DNA from: a virus
Strand: one strand, 5' to 3'
DNA length: 31,742 nt
IMG/VR virus record: IMGVR_UViG_3300034101_002949
Location: 1-31,742 of that record
Both the position numbers and the translations under genes were made by a program. Below the pieces are notes generated by a model, which saw nothing but the letters and a program-made list of their open reading frames with translations, was not told where the DNA came from and did no database searches. Positions 23,900-29,954 of the stretch are shown here, one piece after another; positions within the stretch are counted from its first letter, which is position 1, and each line of letters starts with the position of its first letter.

Positions 23900-24216
23900 C
23901 CAACGAACAAATAAACGCCGCGATTGCACAGGCGTGCGGGTGGACGGACATTGAAGAATGCACCTGTGGGTTCAAGACCAGAGGTAACCCGCCTTGGTAT
24001 TCAGCGCACAAAAAACACATACCGAACTGCTGCAACGACCTCAACGCCATGCACGAAGCGGAGGAGGTGCTTGGGTCTGAAGCGTTGTTTGAAGCCTACT
24101 ACCTCAAGCTGTACGATGTAACGCATTCCACTTTATGGCCTATCCGCGCCACCGCACGCGAACGTGCAGAGGCGTTTCTGCGGACGCTAGGGAAGTGGGA
24201 GGAGGGGGCGGAATGA
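23896..24216 (+). CDS. Phage ABA-sandwich protein, copy 1 (106 aa)
   Basis: It starts MTNEQINAAIAQACGWTDIE and contains IPNCCNDLNAMHEAEEVLGS, then ATARERAEAFLRTLGKWEEG. The I-A-x-ACG-W...NYCxDLNAMHEAE...RAEAFLRTLGKW pattern is the family I know as the phage ABA-sandwich domain. Proteins of this family occur in many phage accessory regions; function unknown. It is a diverged tandem copy of the next gene. The extra CTC and CC cysteines are not shared by copy 2. Confidence 0.78.
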   Translation: MTNEQINAAIAQACGWTDIEECTCGFKTRGNPPWYSAHKKHIPNCCNDLNAMHEAEEVLGSEALFEAYYLKLYDVTHSTLWPIRATARERAEAFLRTLGKWEEGAE

Positions 24217-24497
24217 GCGAGCAGGAAATCAACGAGGCCATCGCTGAAGCGTGTGGAAGGGAGAGGAACCCAGACGGTGGTTGGTACCCCGACAACGGAT
24301 TACGAGTCGGCACGCAGGCCATTCCAGATTATTGCGGCGACCTCAACGCTATGCACGAGGCGGAGAAGGTGCTGGATGAGACGCAGGCCGAGGATTATGA
24401 GGAACTACTTGGGGAGTATGGGTTTCATTCAACCGCCCGCCAACGCGCAGAGGCGTTTCTGATGACGCTTGGCAAATGGGAGGAGGTGCAGGAATGA
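24213..24497 (+). CDS. Phage ABA-sandwich protein, copy 2 (94 aa)
   Basis: ATG 24213 overlaps the previous stop, and the SD is inside the end of copy 1 (GGAGGAGGG). It reads MSEQEINEAIAEACGRERNP, IPDYCGDLNAMHEAEKVLDE and STARQRAEAFLMTLGKWEEV. It shares the full core with the previous gene. An upstream in-frame start at 24135 is rejected because it lies deep in copy 1. Its final codons are part of the repeated AGGAGGTGCAGG junction found in the next genes. Function unknown. Confidence 0.78.
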   Translation: MSEQEINEAIAEACGRERNPDGGWYPDNGLRVGTQAIPDYCGDLNAMHEAEKVLDETQAEDYEELLGEYGFHSTARQRAEAFLMTLGKWEEVQE

Positions 24498-24745
24498 GCG
24501 AGAAACAATGCCCATGCTGTGGAGGCAACGGATGGGAAGGATCGGACTGTCAGCAACAACGCTGGATTCCGGTGCTAGATAGAGTGCCTGAACTTGGAGT
24601 TGATGTGCTTGTGTTGCAGCGTAGCGGTCAGTGCGAGGTTGCATGGAGACACGTTGTTGACGGCAATTGGATGTCCTATGCTGCACTTGGCGAAATCACC
24701 CACTGGATGCCATTGCCACAACCACCGAAGGAGGTGCAGGGATGA
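24494..24745 (+). CDS. DUF551 protein with Cys-rich N-terminus, copy 1 (83 aa)
   Basis: It starts MSEKQCPCCGGNGWEGSDCQ, a DnaJ-like zinc motif (C-P-C-C-G-G-x-G). Next comes a DUF551 domain: QRWIPVLDRVPELGVDVLVL, then GEITHWMPLPQPPKE. W-I-P-V...P...VLV...THWMPLP-P-P is the family signature. DUF551 proteins are small phage and prophage products of unknown function. The start is set by the junction repeat. A second DUF551 gene lies two genes on, without the zinc motif. Confidence 0.78.
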   Translation: MSEKQCPCCGGNGWEGSDCQQQRWIPVLDRVPELGVDVLVLQRSGQCEVAWRHVVDGNWMSYAALGEITHWMPLPQPPKEVQG

Positions 24746-24963
24746 ACGTTATTGTAGTAACCAGCAAGCGTGGAGACATCCATAAATATATGTCGATTGC
24801 TCGTCTTGCGATTGCGTATGGCGAATGGAGTGACGAGACACACATCATCATGTCCGAACTGCTTGAGGTGCTGTTTGAGAAAAACATCATTAACGGAGAT
24901 GACCTAATTAGGATGCTGAATATGTACGATGCAAAGAGCATTGAGAAGGAGGTGCAGGGATGA
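24742..24963 (+). CDS. Small helical protein, unknown (73 aa)
   Basis: It starts MNVIVVTSKRGDIHKYMSIA and continues with SDETHIIMSELLEVLFEKNI and DDLIRMLNMYDAKSIEKEV. One N-terminal strand then helices; no cysteines and no membrane segment. It is not recognised. Both ends lie in copies of the 17-bp junction repeat, so it is one cassette among small accessory genes. It lies between two DUF551 genes, which suggests insertion between copies or loss of order after duplication. Confidence 0.65.
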   Translation: MNVIVVTSKRGDIHKYMSIARLAIAYGEWSDETHIIMSELLEVLFEKNIINGDDLIRMLNMYDAKSIEKEVQG

Positions 24964-25292
24964 GCGAAAATGATTTAATGTTCATGCCAGACAGCATGAT
25001 TGCAGGAATGCTGATGCACATTTCATTGGAGATGCATCACAACCATCGCGCTCTGATAGATGAGGCTCGCAGAAGGCTGGCTGTACGCCATGAACTGAAC
25101 AGGATCGCACAGCAACAACGCTGGATTCCGGTCAGCGAAGCTCATCCTCCAGCGAACAAGATGGTGCTTGTTTGCATTGGCAGGTGGTATCACTTGACGG
25201 TGTCTTGCATCGACCAGTTTGGGGTGTGGAGAGGCTACCTGCCAACCCATTGGATGCCGCTTCCGGAGCCGCCTGAGGAGGTGCAGGGATGA
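24960..25292 (+). CDS. DUF551 protein, copy 2 (110 aa)
   Basis: Residues 1-48 are helical (MSENDLMFMPDSMIAGMLMH). From about residue 50 a DUF551 domain follows: QQQRWIPVSEAHPPANKMVL, then LPTHWMPLPEPPEEV. The shared QQQRWIPV and THWMPLP-x-PP blocks show it is related to the gene at 24494. The two copies have different N-terminal parts. Start and end are in junction repeats. Function unknown. Confidence 0.76.
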   Translation: MSENDLMFMPDSMIAGMLMHISLEMHHNHRALIDEARRRLAVRHELNRIAQQQRWIPVSEAHPPANKMVLVCIGRWYHLTVSCIDQFGVWRGYLPTHWMPLPEPPEEVQG

Positions 25293-25555
25293 TCAACCCC
25301 GACGAGATACGGGCGATTGTTGCCAAGTGGCAACGGCAAGGACTGGTAAGCGTGGAGCAGGTAAAGCAGGTGGAAACAAAGGAGCGGTTGTCAGTTGCAA
25401 ACTGCAAGGAGTGCGGTGCTGTCTTTAAACCCAGGACAAGTAGGAACATCCGGTGCAGCGCAGCATGCATACGCAAGGCTAGGCTAGAGAGTAAACGTGC
25501 AACCGCAAAGCGATGGCACATCAAAAGAAGACTACAGAGACTACAGGACAGATAA
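25289..25555 (+). CDS. Single zinc-finger protein, paralogue of the 31217 gene (88 aa)
   Basis: It starts MINPDEIRAIVAKWQRQG, then CKECGAVFKPRTSRNIRCSA with C-x2-C...C-x3-C spacing, and a long basic helical tail (KRATAKRWHIKRRLQRLQ). The opening INPDEIRAIV matches INPNEIRSIV in the gene at 31217, which carries two such fingers. It has a strong SD from the junction repeat. The basic tail suggests nucleic-acid binding. No HNH catalytic residues are visible. Confidence 0.7.
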   Translation: MINPDEIRAIVAKWQRQGLVSVEQVKQVETKERLSVANCKECGAVFKPRTSRNIRCSAACIRKARLESKRATAKRWHIKRRLQRLQDR

Positions 25556-25556
25556 T

Positions 25557-25622
25557 ATGATTGTAATGCCAGCAAATAGCACAGAAGAGGAACGGAACAA
25601 GCGACAACTGACGTTTGCATGA
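25557..25622 (+). CDS. Possible leader peptide (21 aa)
   Basis: ATG 25557 follows the previous stop directly, and the frame runs 21 codons (MIVMPANSTEEERNKRQLTF) to a TGA that overlaps the next ATG (25619). The chain of overlaps supports translation, but there is little protein character. It may serve only to couple translation into the membrane protein that follows. Confidence 0.35.
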   Translation: MIVMPANSTEEERNKRQLTFA

Positions 25623-25774
25623 AAATACTCGCAACCGTATTCGCGATCATCGCAATCGTTGACACCATGAAACTATACCAACAGGAGGACAAAGCCTCCG
25701 TAACCGCGTATCTGCTGGTGCTGCTATTGGCAGTCTTCGGCATCTTTTACGCAATGAAGAACGACGAGGAATGA
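25619..25774 (+). CDS. Tiny two-span membrane protein (51 aa)
   Basis: It reads MKILATVFAIIAIVDTMKLY, then a short polar loop (QQEDKAS), then TAYLLVLLLAVFGIFYAMKN. Two hydrophobic helices separated by a charged turn, with a charged end. It lies among replication genes, away from the lysis cassette. It could anchor replication proteins, act in superinfection exclusion, or be a toxin-like peptide; the sequence cannot choose. Start and stop both overlap neighbours (ATGA). Confidence 0.62.
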   Translation: MKILATVFAIIAIVDTMKLYQQEDKASVTAYLLVLLLAVFGIFYAMKNDEE

Positions 25775-26583
25775 GCATCTTCAAAGCAGAGACAAAGAAG
25801 CAGACCGGCAACGAGCCAGCTCAGGCAGCAATCGCTTCGGTGCTGGATGCGGCCATACTCAAGCGGCAGGCCGAGCAGCAAAAGCGGGATTACCTTGGGG
25901 CATCCCGTTGGGGAGAGACGTGCGAGCGGCGCCTGCGGTATGAGTACGAGCACACACCGGAGGACGAAGGATCCGGCTTCTCACCGGAGGTGCTTCGCAT
26001 CTTTGACATGGGGCATGACGGAGAGGCCCGCATGGCGGACTACATTCGCAAGGCAGGGTTCGACTTGCTAACCGAGAAGAGCGACGGCCATCAGTTCGGT
26101 TTCCGGGCTGCGGACGGGCGCCTAGGAGGCCACATCGACGGCATTGTCGCTGGCGGCCCAACCATCACCGGCGTTGAGTACCCGCTCCTTTGGGAAAACA
26201 AGGCGCTCAACGATAGGTCGTGGAACGACACCAAGAACAAGGGCGTCAAAGTTTCAAAGCCGGTTTACTACGCCCAGATGCAGATTTACTGTGCGTACCT
26301 CGACATCCCGTCTGGCGGGATGTTCACGGCTCTCAACCGCGACACCGGTGAGGTGCTCGTTGAGCTTGTCCCGTTCGACGCGCTTGCCGCGCAGGAAGCT
26401 TCCGACCGCGCTGTGCGTGTCATTGACGCGTCTTCGCCCAGCGAGCTCTCTCGCATCGGCAAGGACAGAACCGACTTCCGGTGCAAGTTCTGCTCGTTTA
26501 AGGGGCCATGCTGGGGAGATGTCTCCACGCCAGCCCAACCATCCCAAGCCATCAAGGCAACCAAACCATTCTGGCTTAAGTAA
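25771..26583 (+). CDS. Cas4/RecB-like PD-(D/E)XK nuclease with probable Fe-S cluster
   Basis: 270 residues. Active-site residues are visible: GHIDG (D123) and LLWENKAL (E142, K144), then a Q-x3-Y element (QMQIY, 169-173), the RecB/Cas4/lambda-exonuclease arrangement. Four cysteines are placed as in Cas4 and AddB Fe-S nucleases: C51 (in GETCERRLRYEY) and C238-x2-C241-x5-C247 (CKFCSFKGPC). It probably resects DNA ends to give single strands for the Sak4/SSB pair. The C-terminus ends TKPFWLK, nearly the same as the SSB-like protein's tail. The start overlaps the previous stop. Confidence 0.85.
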   Translation: MSIFKAETKKQTGNEPAQAAIASVLDAAILKRQAEQQKRDYLGASRWGETCERRLRYEYEHTPEDEGSGFSPEVLRIFDMGHDGEARMADYIRKAGFDLLTEKSDGHQFGFRAADGRLGGHIDGIVAGGPTITGVEYPLLWENKALNDRSWNDTKNKGVKVSKPVYYAQMQIYCAYLDIPSGGMFTALNRDTGEVLVELVPFDALAAQEASDRAVRVIDASSPSELSRIGKDRTDFRCKFCSFKGPCWGDVSTPAQPSQAIKATKPFWLK

Positions 26584-26603
26584 GCCACCACTACCCAAAC
26601 AAA

Positions 26604-29156
26604 ATGCAGCCATTGACAGACCGTCGTGGCTTGGTGGATTTACACCAAGCCCAAGAGCACCTTCTTCTCATTTTTGGCGAGAGGGACTGGAGAGAGAACG
26701 AGTTCGTGTGCGTTCGAGGCATCGGCGAAAAAGGCACCGAGCAGGAGGGTGTCTTTCGGGAGGACATCTTCGTTGAGCCAGCCAAAGAGGGCTTTGGCCC
26801 AGTATTGTCTGCCGCCGAGCGGTGGGCACAGTACAACGTGGCGACGTTCGTCGTCCCAGGCATCTTGTCCGAGCGCAAGGCAACAAGCGCCAACGTCGCA
26901 CGGATGCGCTCGCTGGTGGCAGACCTCGACAACGGAAATACCGACGAGAAGATGCGGGCCATCACCGAGCAGCTTGGCGAGCCTTCGCTGGTGGTTCTGA
27001 GCGGTGGAACAACCGAGGAGGGAACTCCAAAGAGGCACGTCTGGTACCAGCTCGATGGAGAGATTCCAGCCGAGCAGGCGATCCGTATGCGGGACGCGCT
27101 TGCCAAGGTAAGCGGCGGGGACTCAGCGATGGGCCTTGGGGTTGACTCAAACCCGTATGGCCGCGCTCACCAACCAATCCGCTTGGCCGGAAGCGTTCAC
27201 GCGAAGAAGGGCACGCCGGTTCAGACCGCCATCGAATGGAGAAGCGAGACCGTGCAGAACGCTGCCGCGTTCACCGAGCGTCTTCGCTCGCTATTGCCAC
27301 AGGGCTCTATTGCGCCGGAGGCGGGGCTCTTCGGGGCCAATAGCACCAACGCGCTCCCGAAGGAGCCAGCCCATCAGCGCGACGTGTACGAGGGCGCTGC
27401 CAACGGGGAAACACGCTGGGACGCGTTTAACAGCGTTGCAGGGGCGAACCTGGGGCTTGTGCGGCGCGGGATGATAACTCTTGAGGAAGCCCGTGAGCAG
27501 ACCCGCGGGTGGATGCTTCAGCGGATGCACCCAGCGTGGACGGACGCGCGCTTCGCCTCGGAGTGGCAGGGGCTTGTCAACGCAGACACGCGCCGAAACG
27601 GGAAGGTTGAGACAGCACCGGCAACAGCGCAAGCGACGGCCCGCGCTCTTCCGGCGTCCACGCCGGCCGAGTCATGGTTTGAGGCATGGCAGGCGCACCG
27701 GTGGATTAAGTGGCCAAAGCCAGAGCACACTTACTTGGTTGAGGCGCTGGTCGTCAAAGGCGAGCCGCATCTCTTCATCGCCGAGGGCGGCGCAGGCAAG
27801 ACCGGTCTCATCGCTGACTTGGCTCTCAAGGTCGCAGCCCAACCAGAGTACGCCGGGGACTTGGACTGGTGCGGGCAGCGCATCACCAACGGTGGAACCG
27901 CGGTGCTCCTGCTATGCGAGGACAGCCAGACCGAGATGCACCGGCGGATCCTTGAGATTGACCATGGCGGGCTAATCACAAAGGCAGGCCGGAGGCTTGT
28001 GGTTATACCGCTCTCAGCAGTTGGCGGGGCATTCCCGCTTGTGGAGCGCGATCCCAAGAGCGGCTCACCGATAGCCTCGCCGAAATGGGAGGCCATCATC
28101 ACTGAGCTTAAGCGCATCCCAGACCTCTGCCTTGTGGCAATCGACACCTTCAACGCGGTCTCCCACGGGGACGAGAACAACGCTCTGGCGGTGGCCGAAA
28201 TGATGCGCGAGGCAGGGCGCGTGTGCGGGGAGCTCAAGGCAGCTCTCATGATTACACACCACATCCGAAAGCCCGGCAACGAGCCAATCCGAACGCTCAA
28301 GGACATGAAGAACTCCATCCGCGGGAGCAGCGCCATCCCGTCGTACTTCCGAATCAACTTGGGGTTCTGGCACGCGACCGATTACGAGCGCCGCATGAAG
28401 GGGATGGCTCTAGCGCCGCGGGTAGACTCTTGTTACCGGTTCGGGGTGCTCAAGGCCAACATCAGTGGGCTCATGCGCGGCGAGCGCACACTGCTTCGCG
28501 ACGGCAACGGCCTGCTCAAGGACGTTACGAAGCTGGACGTGTACAGCGCCATCAACGTGACTGAGAGGCTTGCATGGCTTGTTCTGGCGGTGCGGGAGGC
28601 GGCTGGTAACCTGCATCCGTACACGCTGGGGAACAAGAACGCAGCCAACGGGCTTTACAAGCGCCGCTCTGAACTTCCACCGGTGTTGCGCGCAGTTGGC
28701 GCAAGCGAGTTTGGGCACCTCATCGAGGAGGGGCTCCAGAAGGAGCTCATCGTCTCGTGCGCGGTCAAGGGCAGTAAGGCGAAGAGCTACCTCGATGTTC
28801 CTGGGGGGCTTTTGGCTTCGGATGAGACCGGTGCGGCTATCCAAGCGGGGGCGTATGCGTCTGTTCCCGACTGGAACGAGTACGCCTTCGACGCCGAGAC
28901 CGGCACCTGCGTCGGCAAGGCCGGTCAAGCGGCATGGGCTACCTTTTCATCCAAGGGGGCGCAGGCTTATGGTCAAGATCAGATGGCTGAACCACCGGAT
29001 GAAGAGTTGGATGAGGAGTTGGATGAGGAGTTGGATGAGCCACCGCATGAGCCAGAGGCACCGCCAGCATTGCCTGCAATGCGGTCTCGATTCGCTCAAG
29101 GCGAGCGGATTGGTCTGCCGAGAGCCGCTCGACCATCTTCTCCAGATGACGAATAG
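26604..29156 (+). CDS. Fused primase (PrimPol/RepB-like) and RepA-like helicase
   Basis: 850 residues. The N-terminal part has D-x-D (D107, D109 in VADLDNGN), a later KRHVWYQL with H145, and DSNPYGRAHQPIRLAGS, the three-part layout of RepB/PrimPol-type primases. The C-terminal ATPase has Walker A EGGAGKT (394-400), LLLCEDSQTEMHRR (436-449), Walker B LCLVAIDT (508-515) and MITHHIRKPG (549-558), as in RepA and AAA_25 hexameric helicases. The tail after about 790 is acidic with three D-E-x-L-D type repeats. Its last 218 bases are antisense to a leftward gene. The leader CCCAAACAAA has no SD. It is the main replication initiator candidate. Confidence 0.85.
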   Translation: MQPLTDRRGLVDLHQAQEHLLLIFGERDWRENEFVCVRGIGEKGTEQEGVFREDIFVEPAKEGFGPVLSAAERWAQYNVATFVVPGILSERKATSANVARMRSLVADLDNGNTDEKMRAITEQLGEPSLVVLSGGTTEEGTPKRHVWYQLDGEIPAEQAIRMRDALAKVSGGDSAMGLGVDSNPYGRAHQPIRLAGSVHAKKGTPVQTAIEWRSETVQNAAAFTERLRSLLPQGSIAPEAGLFGANSTNALPKEPAHQRDVYEGAANGETRWDAFNSVAGANLGLVRRGMITLEEAREQTRGWMLQRMHPAWTDARFASEWQGLVNADTRRNGKVETAPATAQATARALPASTPAESWFEAWQAHRWIKWPKPEHTYLVEALVVKGEPHLFIAEGGAGKTGLIADLALKVAAQPEYAGDLDWCGQRITNGGTAVLLLCEDSQTEMHRRILEIDHGGLITKAGRRLVVIPLSAVGGAFPLVERDPKSGSPIASPKWEAIITELKRIPDLCLVAIDTFNAVSHGDENNALAVAEMMREAGRVCGELKAALMITHHIRKPGNEPIRTLKDMKNSIRGSSAIPSYFRINLGFWHATDYERRMKGMALAPRVDSCYRFGVLKANISGLMRGERTLLRDGNGLLKDVTKLDVYSAINVTERLAWLVLAVREAAGNLHPYTLGNKNAANGLYKRRSELPPVLRAVGASEFGHLIEEGLQKELIVSCAVKGSKAKSYLDVPGGLLASDETGAAIQAGAYASVPDWNEYAFDAETGTCVGKAGQAAWATFSSKGAQAYGQDQMAEPPDEELDEELDEELDEPPHEPEAPPALPAMRSRFAQGERIGLPRAARPSSPDDE

Positions 29157-29307
29157 TCTCATCCCGACTCGCCAACGTCTTTTGAACGGCTGTGTTCGCC
29201 TCGAGCGCAGCCTTCAAATCCGCCTTCATATGGTCAGCTTCAGTGGTGGTTTCAGCGGCCTTCGCACGCTTTTTTGCACGCCATTCACGGTAGTATTCTG
29301 CTCTCAT
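28939..29307 (-). CDS. Leftward coiled-coil protein antisense to the primase-helicase 3' end (122 aa)
   Basis: On the minus strand, ATG at 29307-29305 gives MRAEYYREWRAKKRAKAAET, a common opening of small phage DNA-associated proteins, then a coiled coil (DETIRHLEKMVERLSADQSA), a His-Pro-Thr repeat (HPTPHPTPHPT) and the tail KPAPPWMKR. It looks more protein-like than the + strand frame in the overlap. It shares 218 bases with the primase-helicase gene. The first 149 bases of the gene, beyond the primase stop, have no other coding use. The tail resembles the P-x-W-L-K ends of other recombination proteins. Function unknown. Confidence 0.6.
   Translation of the reverse strand: MRAEYYREWRAKKRAKAAETTTEADHMKADLKAALEANTAVQKTLASRDETIRHLEKMVERLSADQSARLERIETALQAMLAVPLAHAVAHPTPHPTPHPTLHPVVQPSDLDHKPAPPWMKR
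28998..29033 (+). repeat. Three tandem 12-bp repeats in the antisense overlap
   Basis: GATGAAGAGTTG (28998-29009) is followed by two exact GATGAGGAGTTG units (29010-29021, 29022-29033) and a partial one. On the + strand they give an acidic D-E-E-L repeat at the primase end; on the minus strand they give a His-Pro-Thr-Pro repeat. Unit length is a multiple of three, so repeat number can change without breaking either frame. Confidence 0.85.
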
Positions 29308-29369
29308 TGTAAGTTGCTGTTTTTTAGTTGGTTGTTACTGTTGCGCAAAACGCGCAGATTCATGTTTGC

Positions 29370-29555
29370 AAAGTTCGCAAAGTTTGTGAAGCGTTTTTTA
29401 CAGAGTATTTTGCGCGAGATGTGCGCACTGTTGCGCGAGAAAATCAAAAGCCCAAAAAACAGCCCAAAAAACAGCTTAAAAACGACCCTTGTAAGTCGTT
29501 CATGTTCAACGGGGCATGGCTTGCACAACAATCGTGCAAGAAAGTTCGCAAAGTT
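29370..29555. repeat. 15-bp direct repeat AAAGTTCGCAAAGTT
   Basis: Exact copies lie at 29370-29384 and 29541-29555; the span given joins them. Each contains two AAGTT half-units separated by CGCA. Between them, a second direct repeat TTGCGCGAGA occurs at 29410-29419 and 29431-29440, 21 bases apart, which is two helical turns. Such spacing suits protein binding on one face of DNA. Confidence 0.75.
29449..29484. repeat. Tandem A-tract repeat AGCCCAAAAAAC
   Basis: Two exact 12-bp units (29449-29460 and 29461-29472) are followed by a diverged third (AGCTTAAAAACG). A6 tracts spaced 12 bp apart, near the helical repeat, should bend DNA. Bent, AT-rich DNA is common beside phage and plasmid origins. 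Confidence 0.7.
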
Positions 29556-29612
29556 CACAAGCATTGCACCATGCCATTCTACAGAGATTTTGCACCACTT
29601 TTGCACGACACT

Positions 29613-29628
29613 TTGCGCAATTGCGCAA
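29613..29628. repeat. Perfect 16-bp palindrome TTGCGCAATTGCGCAA
   Basis: Two abutting TTGCGCAA units, each itself a palindrome, make a 16-bp palindrome. One more isolated TTGCGCAA lies at 29341-29348. Upstream, TTTTGCAC occurs twice (in 29588-29606), so the site closes a cluster of related half-sites. Confidence 0.8.
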
Positions 29629-29735
29629 CAGATTTTTTTTCGCGTTGAAAAAAACAGCAAAAAAGGACGCTACGTAAGTGCCTGAAAACCGTATGATTTG
29701 CGAAAGAAAACCGATGTTTGAGGACATGAGCCCTT

Positions 29736-29858
29736 ATATAGAGAGTAGCGTACTCATCGCTTACGCTCTTCCTACTATCCCCTCTCTCTTCTCTCAGTCG
29801 ACCGCGTTGCTGCCTGAGAGGAGAGGGGATACTGCTTCGCAGGATACTTCCTCTATAT
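29736..29858 (+). ncRNA. Candidate multi-branched structured element
   Basis: Outer stem P1: ATATAGAG (29736-29743) with CTCTATAT (29851-29858). Inside are P2, AGCGTA (29747-29752) with TACGCT (29762-29767); P3, TATCCCCTCTC (29776-29786) with GAGAGGGGATA (29821-29831), extended by CTCTCAG (29791-29797) with CTGAGAG (29814-29820) after a four-base bulge; and P4, CTGC-TTC-GCAG (29832-29842), stacked directly on P3. Together they make a four-way junction. T8 follows at 29877-29884. No coding frame explains it. It may be an RNA or a DNA secondary structure at an origin; no promoter was identified. Confidence 0.45.
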
Positions 29859-29928
29859 CGACCGTTGATGGCCTTGTTTTTTTTGGCTGTTGTGTTTGCT
29901 GACCGTTTTATCCCCCCGCGCCGATTTC

Positions 29929-29940
29929 ATTGTATACAAT
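29929..29940. promoter_or_regulatory. Operator-like palindrome ATTGTATACAAT before RusA
   Basis: A perfect 12-bp palindrome ends 14 bases before the RusA ATG. It contains TATACA and TACAAT, which could serve as a -10 element, but no -35 match at the right distance was found. A dimeric repressor site overlapping a promoter is the simplest reading. Confidence 0.5.
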
Positions 29941-29954
29941 CCCGATAGACTTTT

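Larger units (their letters stand above)
24481..25292 (+). repeat. Four copies of a 17-bp stop/start junction, AGGAGGTGCAGGRATGA
   Basis: The same 17 bases occur at 24481-24497, 24729-24745, 24947-24963 and 25276-25292, once with A and three times with G before ATGA. Each copy contains the SD (AGGAGG), the last codons of one gene (E-V-Q-E/G), and the overlapping stop and start (ATGA). The span given covers all four; only the listed positions are repeats. It makes each gene a cassette flanked by short identical sequence. Confidence 0.85.
29308..29954. promoter_or_regulatory. Gene-poor hub of about 650 bp: candidate origin or control region
   Basis: No convincing gene is seen in this stretch; open frames on both strands are low complexity and mirror the repeats. 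It is AT-rich with long A and T runs. TTGC-type hexamers recur: TTGCGC at 29341, 29410, 29431, 29613 and 29621; TTGCAC at 29521, 29564, 29590 and 29601; TTGCGA at 29698. It also holds direct repeats, a tandem A-tract repeat, a foldable multi-branch element and an operator-like palindrome, each listed separately. It lies between the primase-helicase and RusA, as expected for an origin or for early/late control. Confidence 0.6.

Noticed and set aside
24481-25292. Repeats as a CRISPR array
   Set aside because: Repeat is 17 bp, spacers are whole genes of different length, and repeats hold SD and start codons.
29304-29660. Open frames on both strands in the hub (also 29328-29648 +)
   Set aside because: They translate the direct repeats (NFANF, CKVRKV) and A/T runs, start without SD, and show no domain pattern.
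28570-29685. 371-codon + strand frame overlapping the primase-helicase and hub
   Set aside because: First half is an out-of-frame reading of the primase gene; second half is Phe/Lys/Ser low complexity produced by the repeats.
29877-29884. T8 run as an intrinsic terminator
   Set aside because: No GC-rich stem lies immediately before it; the nearest stem ends 18 bases upstream.
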